The notes below the pieces were generated by a model. The model had not been told where the DNA came from. It did no database searches and worked only from the letters and a program-made list of their open reading frames with translations. A stretch of DNA of 18,393 nucleotides, taken from the NCBI GenBank assembly GCA_964496705.1, contig CAZCBJ010000063.1, positions 1 to 18,393 of the forward strand. The letters are read 5' to 3'. Shown piece after piece: positions 1-7,165 of this stretch (positions within the stretch are counted from its first letter, which is position 1; each line of letters opens with the position of its first letter). The position numbers and the translations under genes were made by a program. This DNA comes from CAZCBJ01 sp964496705 (GTDB taxonomy: Bacteria > Chloroflexota > Anaerolineae > Anaerolineales > Anaerolineaceae).

Positions 1-60
1 GTTTGGGTGAATGGTGTTTTGGTCGATCCATTACAATGGCTGGGTTCAAACTTTACGTAA
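1..60 (+). CDS. C-terminal end of an upstream gene, possibly an M23-type peptidase (partial)
   Basis: Frame 1 is open from the first base and stops with TAA at 58-60. It encodes 19 residues, including the stretch NGVLVDPLQWLG. A terminal 'NGxxVDPLxWL' ending is common in M23 (LytM/lysostaphin-type) cell-wall endopeptidases, where it closes the peptidase domain. This is recalled family knowledge applied to a very short fragment, so the product name is tentative. The rest of the gene lies outside the window. Confidence 0.45.
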   Translation, partial: VWVNGVLVDPLQWLGSNFT

Positions 61-92
61 GGCAATATGCTGTCTTGGAAAATCAAGTAAGG

Positions 93-98
93 TATAAT
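93..98 (+). promoter_or_regulatory. Candidate -10 box upstream of the 137-1714 gene
   Basis: A perfect TATAAT lies 38 bases before the ATG at 137, between the preceding stop codon (58-60) and the gene. No good -35 hexamer sits at 16-18 bases; the nearest TTGGAA (75-80) is only 12 bases away. The call rests on the -10 alone. It would give a leader of about 32 bases. Confidence 0.4.
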
Positions 99-136
99 TA
101 CTTCACAGAAATTTCAGTAACAAGAATTGATAACGA

Positions 137-1714
137 ATGGTGAAAATTACCAACACAAACAACACAGATTTTTGGGAAGATTACCAAATTCAGGATAAAG
201 AACTAGATTTTCTCTATAACCACCTACTAGAGATTGAAACACCTCAAACCTCTCATGACCTAATTAGAGCATTAATTCATGAGAGAATTCTTAAACAAAA
301 GAAGAAACTCGAAGGGCGGCAAAACAAAGGGGTCGAAGTTTTCTTGCCCAAGGAGAGGTATGCTATAGGACAAACAGTGGCATTCGCCTCTCTCGGATGG
401 AAAACAGGAACAATTACCAACATACGGGATGGTGTAAATCCCGATATTCCTCCATTTGAGGTGATAGAAGTTACCTTCCCAGATGGCGAGATTCGCAGAT
501 TTGCCTCAGGGATTGAAGATCATAAATTGAATCAACCCATCCCAATCGATGATCACGACGATAACCTGGATCCGGATCGTGTTTATCAAGCTTATGGTAT
601 TCGACTGGTGAATCAGCTGGAAGAAATCTTATACGAGCGCGATGAGATCGTATTTATTGCCGGTAGTTGGTTCCCACGATCGCTTTTAGTGGATGTGAAT
701 ATTGGTTATTTGAATATGGCAGAAGCATTGCTCGAAATGGAAAACGGGAATCCACTAACCACGAAAAATATCCTCGATCAAATTGAGCTCCCTACTGATG
801 TTAACCAAAACCTTACAGAATTCTCTTTGAATTTGGCCCTTCAAGAAGATGGTCGGTTCGATGAGGTCGGCCCATCTGGTGAGGTACAATGGGCATTGAA
901 GCGGCTAGAACCTGAATGGGTGCAAAATCCACCAATATACTTGCGTTTTGGCACTGTGCAAATCGATCGCAGCCAAATCGCGAATTTTTTACCATTATTA
1001 GATCATGAAATTATAGATGAATATGAGACTTATCCTACCCAATCGTCAAAAGATGAAACCCATGTTTGTTTGATATTTCCTCATTGGTATTGCGGGACCA
1101 TTCCTTTGACTGCGCGAACCAGCCATATTTTTCCATCAGCTTTAGTGTCTCCCAGGGTTAGGTTCACATTTAGGGATGCCGACACCGGGCAAACCATGCC
1201 TGGCTGGGTTGTTCGTCCTTCTAAATACATATTTGGGTTGCAAGAATGGTATCGAACGCAGGGTGTTATTCCAGGCACGATTGTGAAACTTGCCAGTGGT
1301 GACGCTCCTGGCGAGGTAAAGGTCAGATACGAACGGAAAAGGCCAACCCGGGAATGGATACGCACCGCATTGGTCGGTACTGATGGCGGTATAGTATTTG
1401 CTATGTTAAAGCAATTGGTGACTACACATTATAATGAGCGCATGGCTATTGCCATACCCGACATAAACGCCATGTCGAAATTTTGGGAAGCAGGAAATAA
1501 ACAGCGGCTGAATCTCGAGCAGACGATCATACTAATGATGAAAGAATTGGCTAAACTGAATCCACAGGGGCATGTCCATTTAGAGGAGCTATATGCTGCG
1601 GTAAATTTAACCCGCAGGTGCCCACCCAGTCAAATACTGAGCGTGATCCTCGAGAAAACCTGGGCTAATCATCTTGGTGATTTATACTTCAGACTGCAAG
1701 AGCCGCTAAATTAG
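137..1714 (+). CDS. Uncharacterised protein with SH3-like and winged-helix-like segments, first gene of a conserved-looking pair
   Basis: This 525-residue soluble protein has no signal peptide or membrane segment, and I cannot assign a function. Three regions stand out. Residues about 75-132 (GQTVAFASLGWKTGTI, then FEVIEVTFPDG and DHKLN) look like a small beta-barrel of SH3/KOW type. Residues about 205-262 (PLTTKNILDQIELP, then FDEVGPSGEV and LKRLEP) resemble a HARE-HTH or winged-helix fold. Residues about 318-400 hold a beta-rich block (PGWVV, FGLQEWY, GVIPGTIVKL, PGEVKVRYER). The ATG at 137 is the first in frame; no clear Shine-Dalgarno precedes it. The next gene starts 14 bases after the stop, with its ribosome site overlapping this stop, so the two are probably cotranscribed. 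Nucleic-acid binding is a reasonable inference, not a demonstrated role. Confidence 0.8.
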   Translation: MVKITNTNNTDFWEDYQIQDKELDFLYNHLLEIETPQTSHDLIRALIHERILKQKKKLEGRQNKGVEVFLPKERYAIGQTVAFASLGWKTGTITNIRDGVNPDIPPFEVIEVTFPDGEIRRFASGIEDHKLNQPIPIDDHDDNLDPDRVYQAYGIRLVNQLEEILYERDEIVFIAGSWFPRSLLVDVNIGYLNMAEALLEMENGNPLTTKNILDQIELPTDVNQNLTEFSLNLALQEDGRFDEVGPSGEVQWALKRLEPEWVQNPPIYLRFGTVQIDRSQIANFLPLLDHEIIDEYETYPTQSSKDETHVCLIFPHWYCGTIPLTARTSHIFPSALVSPRVRFTFRDADTGQTMPGWVVRPSKYIFGLQEWYRTQGVIPGTIVKLASGDAPGEVKVRYERKRPTREWIRTALVGTDGGIVFAMLKQLVTTHYNERMAIAIPDINAMSKFWEAGNKQRLNLEQTIILMMKELAKLNPQGHVHLEELYAAVNLTRRCPPSQILSVILEKTWANHLGDLYFRLQEPLN

Positions 1715-1720
1715 GAGGTG
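1713..1720 (+). promoter_or_regulatory. Strong Shine-Dalgarno fixing the start at 1729
   Basis: AGGAGGTG overlaps the stop codon of the preceding gene (TAG 1712-1714) and lies 8 bases before ATG 1729. It favours this start over the in-frame ATG at 1741. The overlap suggests that translation of the two genes is coupled. Confidence 0.75.
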
Positions 1721-1728
1721 AACAAGGT

Positions 1729-2160
1729 ATGGTCGAACAGATGAAATACAGCCTTGTGAAACCAGGGCCTGAAACGCCCTTTCATATAGATTTTGATTGG
1801 TGGAAACAACATGACGGGAATTGGCGGATATTTCTTCACAGCTGCCTTTGCCCAATTCATCAAGAGACATTTTCAGATACAACTGAGATCAGTTATATCG
1901 ATTGGATCGACGCCGAAACCGCAGAGGTTACAAGCATTGATGGTCTGCAATTCATCTTGATTAATCATTGTGCCAAGCAGCCTGAGTTCATCACAATAAA
2001 TACAACATTGGTTGATGCGGCCTTCCGTACTTTGCTATCCAATGGTAATATTCCAATGACGATTAACGAGATCGCAAGGGTGACCAACCGCCCTGCTGTA
2101 ACCATTTTGCGCACATTATCAGGAGGGCAAGTCTATAAAGGCTTGCGCCCATGTCACTAA
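1729..2160 (+). CDS. Small uncharacterised protein with a C-terminal helix-turn-helix-like segment
   Basis: This 143-residue soluble protein is the second gene of the pair starting at 137. Its N-terminal half contains the aromatic stretch FHIDFDWW (residues 18-25) and a cluster of possible metal ligands: C39, C41 and H44 in SCLCPIHQ, then H80 and C81. The C-terminal 40 residues (LTINEIAR-like MTINEIARVTNRPAVTILRTL, about 110-130) read as a helix-turn-helix, followed by SGGQVYKGLRP. I recall similar paired proteins in Anaerolineae but know no experimental function. A DNA-binding or zinc-binding role is inferred from the motifs only. The protein is too short and lacks the motifs to be an enzyme of a family I recognise. 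Confidence 0.75.
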   Translation: MVEQMKYSLVKPGPETPFHIDFDWWKQHDGNWRIFLHSCLCPIHQETFSDTTEISYIDWIDAETAEVTSIDGLQFILINHCAKQPEFITINTTLVDAAFRTLLSNGNIPMTINEIARVTNRPAVTILRTLSGGQVYKGLRPCH

Positions 2161-2184
2161 GTATCGCCCCGATAGGTTGTGTTT

Positions 2185-2261
2185 GCCCCTGTAGCTCAAC
2201 AGGACAGAGCACCGGACTTCTAATCCGATGGTTGAGAGTTCAAATCTCTCCAGGGGCGCCA
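2185..2261 (+). tRNA. tRNA-Arg (anticodon UCU), CCA encoded
   Basis: The full cloverleaf can be drawn. The acceptor stem is GCCCCTG (2185-2191) with CAGGGGC (2251-2257). The D arm is GCTC/GAGC with GG in the loop. The anticodon loop CTTCTAA (2217-2223) gives anticodon TCT (2219-2221), which reads AGA/AGG. The T arm is GAGAG-TTCAAAT-CTCTC. The discriminator G2258 is followed by genomic CCA (2259-2261). The variable loop has 5 bases. One flaw: the outermost anticodon-stem pair is C2212-A2228, a mismatch. The gene lies between two protein genes on the same strand, 24 bases after one stop and 25 bases before the next start. Confidence 0.95.
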
Positions 2262-2286
2262 GGTTACCAGAAGTAAGGGGTCAAAA

Positions 2287-2667
2287 TTGGGCAACAAGGT
2301 TTTCATCATAGACGACGACGTGACTATGCGAAAGCTTCTAAAAACCCTCTTGGAAATTGAGGGGTTTTCAGTTGGAACGTACAATTTTGGCAACGATGAT
2401 GATGCCACCATTCTCGATATTGAGAGTTTTGACCCCGATGTTTTACTGATGGACGTCCATCTGAGACACACCGACGGAATGTTACTTCTAAAAAAAATTC
2501 GCACCAATAACCATCTTACAAACTTACAGGTTTTGATGACCTCTGGAATTGATCGGAAAACCGAGTGTCTTCAAAATGGCGCAAATGATTTTATTTTAAA
2601 ACCATTCATGCCAGATGAACTTATATTGAAATTAAAAAAAATGACTAAATTCAGTAGGAGCAATTAA
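2287..2667 (+). CDS. Single-domain response regulator (CheY-like receiver)
   Basis: The 126 residues form only a receiver domain, with no DNA-binding or enzymatic output domain. The acidic pocket is D9-D10-D11 (VFIIDDD), the phospho-acceptor is D56 (DVLLMDVHL), the switch Ser is S86 (VLMTSG) and the conserved Lys is K105 (FILKP). All catalytic residues are present, so it should accept phosphate from a histidine kinase; none is encoded in the window. The start is TTG at 2287: AAGGGG (2275-2280) sits 6 bases upstream and no ATG exists before residue 13. Its stop is followed after one base by the start of the PHP-AlbA_2 gene, whose ribosome site lies inside this gene. The partner output is therefore probably that protein; this is inferred from gene order. 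Confidence 0.9.
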   Translation: MGNKVFIIDDDVTMRKLLKTLLEIEGFSVGTYNFGNDDDATILDIESFDPDVLLMDVHLRHTDGMLLLKKIRTNNHLTNLQVLMTSGIDRKTECLQNGANDFILKPFMPDELILKLKKMTKFSRSN

Positions 2668-2668
2668 T

Positions 2669-4390
2669 TTGTCAAAAAAACACAACAAGGCGAATTTCAA
2701 ATGGCACACGATGGATATTCATATCCATACGCCAGGTTCCGCCGACTACCAGCAACCCAATATTTCCTACTTGAGCATACTGCAACGGGCAGAAACCCGA
2801 GGGCTGGATATTATCGCTTTCACCGATCACAATACAATTTCGGGATATCGAAAAATGAAAGAGGAGATATTCCAGCTTGAAACGTTAGAAACACTCAACC
2901 GGTTGCTTCCGGAAGAAAAAACCAAGTTAAATGAATACCGGAGGTTGCTGAATAAAATGCTGGTTTTACCAGGTATTGAAGTTACAGCGACTTTTGGTTT
3001 TCATATCTTGGGTATTTTCTCTCCGAATAAACCTGTCCGAGAAATTGAGCACCTCTTGCTTTCTCTAAATATTCCATCAGAATCACTCGATGAAGGCGCG
3101 ATGAACGTCGGCGCAACTGCAGATGTGCTAACGACTTACCGCTTGATCAATCAAGCAGGAGGCCTGGTGATCGCCGCCCATGCCAACTCTAGTAATGGCG
3201 TTGCAATGAAGGGTTTTAATTTTGGCGGCCAGACGAAAATTGCTTACACGCAAGACCCAAATTTACACGCGCTTGAAGTAACAGACCTGGATCTAAAAAG
3301 CAACCGATCTACAGCCAACTTTTTTAATGGAACCAAGCCAGAATATCCTCGGCGCATGCATTGTATCCAGGGGTCAGATGCGCATCGCTTGGTAATTGAC
3401 TCGCAACGAAAGAAAAATTTTGGCATCGGCGATCGCTCCACTGATGTACTTTTACCAGAATTGACATTTGAGGCCCTACGCGAAATATTTTTAGGGAATG
3501 ATTTTTCTCGAACCCGACCCAATAGACACATCGAGGAACCCGCATACGATTTCATCCAATTGGCCATTGAGCAGGGATCAAACATCATTCAAGAATTTCA
3601 TGAAACGATGACAATTCGTGGAGGTAAACAATACGCAATCCTTGCCGATATCTGTGCTTTTGCCAATACAAATGGAGGGACAATATATATTGGGATTGCC
3701 TTGAAACCCAAGAAGATCATTTCCGGTGTGGAAGATGCTGAACAGGCTATCAGGACCCTGGAGATAGAAATAGGGAAAAGAATCAGCCCACCGTTAAAAT
3801 GTGCCGTAAATATCGATGAGTTCTCATCCAAAAAAATAATTAGAATTTTAATCCCCAGGGGGGATGATCCCCCCTACGCCTTGGACGATTCTAAAATTTA
3901 TATCCGAAACGAGTCTGAAACAGGCTTGGCCGTTCGCGATGAAATTGTCGGTTTAGTGCTTCGCGGCAAAAAACCTGAAAACGGCCCCATAATGGCTGTA
4001 AAAGAGGACGCAAAATCAGAAATGATTAGCACGGACGAAAACACCTCTCCGCGTACTGGGGTCGAAGTGATAGATTGTGAAGATCGCGAAGGGACAAATT
4101 ATTACACAATGCGCGATCTACGTAATGGCAACATCGTAAAAAATGTTACCGAATCATCAGCACGCAAATTGTGGCATTACGCAATTACCAGATATAAAGA
4201 GATCAAGAAAAGCCCTGAAAAGATGAAAATAAAGTGGAGCGGAAATTTTGGAATGATGAAAAGGGCAAAGCAAGGGAAAACGACTCTCTACGATCTCGTC
4301 GAACGAAAAGGGCAAAACCTCCATTTTTACTTTGGGGTAAATGAAGACGGCATTCACGGGGCCTGGAAAATTTTCGCAGGCGAAGAATAG
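2669..4390 (+). CDS. PHP-domain phosphoesterase fused to AlbA_2 (Schlafen-type) domain
   Basis: This is a 573-residue soluble protein. Residues about 12-280 form a PHP domain with its metal-binding signature visible: H18 and H20 (DIHIHT), D53-H54 (FTDHNT), E104 (PGIEVT), H112, H171 (AAHANS) and D237/H239 (GSDAHR). PHP domains hydrolyse phosphoesters with a di- or trinuclear metal centre; the substrate here is unknown. A 50-residue helical insertion (about 62-100) separates the early motifs. Residues about 300-430 match the AlbA_2 fold: FANTNGG (331-337), TIYIGI and IYIRNESET. The usual EFK is EFH here. The C-terminal 100 residues (about 475-573, with YYTMRDLRNG and SARKLWHYAI) are unrecognised. 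The start is TTG 2669, with TAGGAG (2655-2660) 8 bases upstream. It forms a unit with the response regulator. Nucleic-acid or nucleotide processing is inferred. Confidence 0.88.
   Translation: MSKKHNKANFKWHTMDIHIHTPGSADYQQPNISYLSILQRAETRGLDIIAFTDHNTISGYRKMKEEIFQLETLETLNRLLPEEKTKLNEYRRLLNKMLVLPGIEVTATFGFHILGIFSPNKPVREIEHLLLSLNIPSESLDEGAMNVGATADVLTTYRLINQAGGLVIAAHANSSNGVAMKGFNFGGQTKIAYTQDPNLHALEVTDLDLKSNRSTANFFNGTKPEYPRRMHCIQGSDAHRLVIDSQRKKNFGIGDRSTDVLLPELTFEALREIFLGNDFSRTRPNRHIEEPAYDFIQLAIEQGSNIIQEFHETMTIRGGKQYAILADICAFANTNGGTIYIGIALKPKKIISGVEDAEQAIRTLEIEIGKRISPPLKCAVNIDEFSSKKIIRILIPRGDDPPYALDDSKIYIRNESETGLAVRDEIVGLVLRGKKPENGPIMAVKEDAKSEMISTDENTSPRTGVEVIDCEDREGTNYYTMRDLRNGNIVKNVTESSARKLWHYAITRYKEIKKSPEKMKIKWSGNFGMMKRAKQGKTTLYDLVERKGQNLHFYFGVNEDGIHGAWKIFAGEE
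3851..3875 (+). repeat. G6/C6 inverted repeat with two competing hairpins inside the PHP gene
   Basis: GGGGGG (3858-3863) and CCCCCC (3869-3874) flank ATGAT, and the outer A3857-T3875 also pairs, making a very stable stem. The same G tract can instead pair upstream: ATCCCC (3851-3856) with GGGGAT (3860-3865) across a 3-base loop. The element encodes part of PRGDDPPY (around residues 396-403). No T tract follows, so it is not a standard intrinsic terminator. Confidence 0.6.
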
Positions 4391-4394
4391 CGGA

Positions 4395-4892
4395 ATGATT
4401 AAAATTCAGGTCGGCATCATCACCAAATCAGATCGTTCCTCACTTGGGACGCGAATCGATATATCTGGCCCCGCATTGAAACAAGCTTGCGAGAATTACA
4501 ACTGGCACGTTGTTAGAACTGACCTAATCTCCGACGACATGATAGGAATTACCTCGTTATTGCTGCAGTGGTCTGATGATGGATTATTGGATTTGATCCT
4601 AACCACAGGTGGTACGGGGTTCACGGCCAGGGATAACACCCCTGAAGCGACCTTGGCAGTAATTGAGAAAAATACACCAGGCTTATCTGAAGCGATGAGA
4701 CAGGAGAGCCGCAAAATCACATCCCACGCCATGCTGTCTCGGGGTGTTTGTGGAATTAGACGGAAAACCTTGATTATCAATCTGCCGGGCAGTCCAAAAG
4801 GGGCAGTCGAAAACTTACAGATCGTATCTAGCGTAATTCCTCATGCGATCGAGTTAATTCGCGGTGAACCTCAAGCGGATGAGAACCATTGA
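4395..4892 (+). CDS. mog: MogA/MoaB-type molybdopterin adenylyltransferase
   Basis: The 165-residue protein belongs to the MogA/MoaB family, which adenylylates molybdopterin with ATP before molybdate insertion in molybdenum cofactor synthesis (cytoplasm). The family's motifs are intact: the pterin-binding TTGGTGFTARD (70-80), followed by NTPEAT, and LPGSPKGAVEN (130-140). Length is normal for the single-domain form. I chose ATG 4395 rather than the longer in-frame ATG at 4341. The family's N-terminus begins with a short beta strand like MIKIQVGIIT, and 4395 starts 4 bases after the stop of the PHP gene, whereas 4341 would overlap it by 50 bases. No other molybdenum cofactor genes occur in the window, so cotranscription with the signalling genes may be incidental. 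MogA and MoaB cannot be separated from sequence alone. Confidence 0.9.
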   Translation: MIKIQVGIITKSDRSSLGTRIDISGPALKQACENYNWHVVRTDLISDDMIGITSLLLQWSDDGLLDLILTTGGTGFTARDNTPEATLAVIEKNTPGLSEAMRQESRKITSHAMLSRGVCGIRRKTLIINLPGSPKGAVENLQIVSSVIPHAIELIRGEPQADENH

Positions 4893-4907
4893 GCTGATCA
4901 GCAGACA

Positions 4908-6176
4908 TCAATTTTTCTCCAGCGACTGCTTTATATTACAGCCTTTTTGCACGACCAAAACCGGGACATTTTTGGAAGTCAGTCCTTCAAAAACTTTATC
5001 AATTTTATATGGGCTTCCAAATGAGTTTTGGTCTATCATAACCACCACCGGTCTTAATTCGCGCATTATTATCTCTCCAACTGCCAGAATTACCTCTTCT
5101 CGAACCGATGGTGTAATTAAAATAACCGTGCTCCCGCGGGGCAAATAACTTATCTGACTTTCGACCAGTCCATGTATAGGGAGCTCGCCTTCGCATTGCA
5201 GCAAAGCCAGGGTTTCCAATATTTTGCTTAACTGACGGTCCGTACGCTCAGCCGGCAAAATGGTATATATCTGTCCGGCGCTGATGAACCCGATTGCCTG
5301 GCCTTTCTTGATAAAGTATTTTGCAATCGATCCGGCACAGGTCACACCATATTCATAAGTAGATGGATAAAGAGTGAATTCTTCTTTTTGTGTCCACCAC
5401 ATCCAATTTCGCCTGACTCTAGCAACCTCATCTGCTTCAGAGGAAGTTACGTGTCCATACCTATAAGAATCTAGAATAATCCACACATCAGCTTGGGGGT
5501 CCTGGTCAAATTCTTTTACCATTAATTGCCCACGTCTGGCTGTGGAAGACCAATGTATCCTATTGAGTGGATCTCCATGTGCATACTCACGCACGCTGGC
5601 AGCATGAGGCGTCACTTCCAACGACCGACGCCTGAGGGCACGACCACCAGGTAATAAGCCAGGTGGAAAAGGAAAAGTGGACAAATCAACAAGATGCGGT
5701 AAAACCAACAAGGTTTTTTCACCCGGAATTTCTTTTTGCGATGCAAACAACCCGAGAGGGTCTCCGCTTGAAATAATGGTTGGACCAAGATGATATTCTC
5801 CCCGCCTGATCAATAAAGTATATATCGCGTAAGTTCGAAGAGACCTTGGACCAATCCAGGACAATATTCTTGAAATGGGCGCACCAGGCAGAGGACTTTT
5901 TTCTCGCACATCCAGCCATAATTTTGCCAATTTGGAGTTATTTACAACCTCTATGGTTTCATCGAAAACTTCCCCAACCTGTTGTCGACTTCCTCTGACA
6001 AATCGCCGTATCAGTATTCCTCGAATGGAAAAGAATGACCAGATCCAACTGGCAAATATTATGAAAACGAACAAGTAGATTAACCGATAATATATGTTGT
6101 CGCGAATAAATATGGATGCCACAACAGATATTACTGTTAAAAAAAGAAAGACCCAGAAGGTTTTCCTAACAATCAT
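4908..6176 (-). CDS. DUF58 family membrane protein, partner of MoxR
   Basis: The 422-residue protein has two N-terminal membrane helices (about 7-24 and 31-50). A beta-rich region follows, then the DUF58 core RxYxxGDxxxRIHW (R196, G201-D202, R206-IHW) and TARRGQLMVKE. A von Willebrand-like fold follows from about residue 228. Its metal-site motif is weak: DSYRYG (D236) instead of DxSxS. DUF58 proteins usually sit beside MoxR ATPases and are thought to act with them in assembly or activation of envelope or metal-containing complexes; that link is established by gene context, less by biochemistry. AGGGA (6183-6187) lies 6 bases before ATG 6176, and the MoxR stop is 13 bases upstream. This is the last gene of the minus-strand operon; it ends 15 bases from the convergent mog gene. 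Confidence 0.9.
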   Translation of the reverse strand: MIVRKTFWVFLFLTVISVVASIFIRDNIYYRLIYLFVFIIFASWIWSFFSIRGILIRRFVRGSRQQVGEVFDETIEVVNNSKLAKLWLDVREKSPLPGAPISRILSWIGPRSLRTYAIYTLLIRRGEYHLGPTIISSGDPLGLFASQKEIPGEKTLLVLPHLVDLSTFPFPPGLLPGGRALRRRSLEVTPHAASVREYAHGDPLNRIHWSSTARRGQLMVKEFDQDPQADVWIILDSYRYGHVTSSEADEVARVRRNWMWWTQKEEFTLYPSTYEYGVTCAGSIAKYFIKKGQAIGFISAGQIYTILPAERTDRQLSKILETLALLQCEGELPIHGLVESQISYLPRGSTVILITPSVREEVILAVGEIIMRELRPVVVMIDQNSFGSPYKIDKVFEGLTSKNVPVLVVQKGCNIKQSLEKN

Positions 6177-6189
6177 TCAATTTCCCTAG

Positions 6190-7161
6190 TCAAGAAGGGA
6201 GCCTAACCACATCGCTACCAGGCACAGGAAGGACATTGATGATTTCTTGAACAACCTGCCCGGCTGTAATATTCCTAAGTCTTGCAGAGGGATTTATTAC
6301 CATCCGGTGCGCTAAAACAACCTCAGCTAGAGACTTGATATCATCTGGTAGAACATAATCCCTTCCCGCCAGCGCAGCCTTTGCCTGTCCACCTCTGAAT
6401 AAACCCAGACTGCCACGCGGGCTGGCGCCCAGATAAACATCAGCGCTTTCGCGAGTGGCTCGAGTCAACTCAACTATGTATCTCTTCACAGCCGGAGAAA
6501 CATATACCTGCTTGATGGTCTCTTGCATGGCTAAAACATCCTTGACGGTGACAACCGGCGTCAAGTCACGAATAGGATGGCGCAATTGTTGAATCTCGAG
6601 CACCTTAATTTCTTCTGTTAATGCAGGATAACCGAGGCGAATGCGCATTAAAAATCGGTCAAGTTGCGCTTCGGGAAGAGGAAAAGTGCCTTCATACTCT
6701 ATAGGATTTTGTGTTGCCATGACTAAAAACGGCTCTTCCAACAAGTGTGTTACCCCATCAACAGTAATCTGGCGCTCTTCCATTGCCTCCAGTAAAGCCG
6801 ATTGGGTTTTTGGAGTAGCCCGGTTTATTTCATCTGCTAAAACAATCTGTGACATCAACGGACCAGGTCGGAATTCGAAATCCCTCGTGACTTGGTTGAA
6901 TATCGACACCCCAGTCACATCTGTTGGCAACATATCGGGGGTAAATTGAATTCGATTGAATGAACAGCCCAAAGACTTGGCAAGGCTTCTTGCCAGCATC
7001 GTTTTCCCTACCCCAGGCACATCTTCAATCAACATATGTCCCTGGCTCAATAAACAAATAATAACCAGTTCGATAGTCTGCCTTTTTCCAACGATCACTA
7101 ATTCAAGATTGCTTACGAGGCGTTCGACAAAAGTGTTGATCTCCATTTGAGTGCGTTCCAT
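6190..7161 (-). CDS. MoxR family AAA+ ATPase
   Basis: The 323-residue cytoplasmic ATPase carries every MoxR hallmark: Walker A DVPGVGKT (47-54), Walker B VLADEIN (107-112), LLEAMEE, sensor 1 ATQNP (about 149-153), the LDRF arginine region (about 168-170) and GASPRGS (sensor 2 area). MoxR proteins act as chaperone-like ATPases that mature or activate partner complexes, usually with a DUF58 or von Willebrand-domain protein; here DUF58 is 13 bases downstream. I chose ATG 7161. GGAGGAG (7171-7177) lies 9 bases upstream, and the start follows the previous stop (TAA 7168-7166) by 4 bases. The longer reading frame from ATG 7194 would overlap the upstream gene by 29 bases and lacks such a site. Confidence 0.93.
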   Translation of the reverse strand: MERTQMEINTFVERLVSNLELVIVGKRQTIELVIICLLSQGHMLIEDVPGVGKTMLARSLAKSLGCSFNRIQFTPDMLPTDVTGVSIFNQVTRDFEFRPGPLMSQIVLADEINRATPKTQSALLEAMEERQITVDGVTHLLEEPFLVMATQNPIEYEGTFPLPEAQLDRFLMRIRLGYPALTEEIKVLEIQQLRHPIRDLTPVVTVKDVLAMQETIKQVYVSPAVKRYIVELTRATRESADVYLGASPRGSLGLFRGGQAKAALAGRDYVLPDDIKSLAEVVLAHRMVINPSARLRNITAGQVVQEIINVLPVPGSDVVRLPS

Positions 7162-7165
7162 GCTT

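Noticed and set aside
2107..2139. TTGCGC and TATAAA as a tRNA promoter
   Set aside because: The spacing is 21 bases and the -10 lies about 45 bases before the tRNA, inside the upstream coding sequence. This is not convincing.
2238..2261. tRNA 3' end as an attachment site with a second copy in the window
   Set aside because: No repeat of the T-arm and acceptor sequence was noticed elsewhere in the window and there is no integrase gene, so integration cannot be supported here.
4341..4394. Longer N-terminus for the mog gene from ATG 4341
   Set aside because: The extra 18 residues do not look like the family and would overlap the PHP gene by 50 bases. ATG 4395 gives the normal N-terminal strand.
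4893..4916. GCTGATCAGC palindrome followed by a T run as a terminator between mog and DUF58
   Set aside because: The 10-base palindrome has no loop when folded and the T run lies 9 bases further on, inside the DUF58 coding region. The geometry does not fit an intrinsic terminator.
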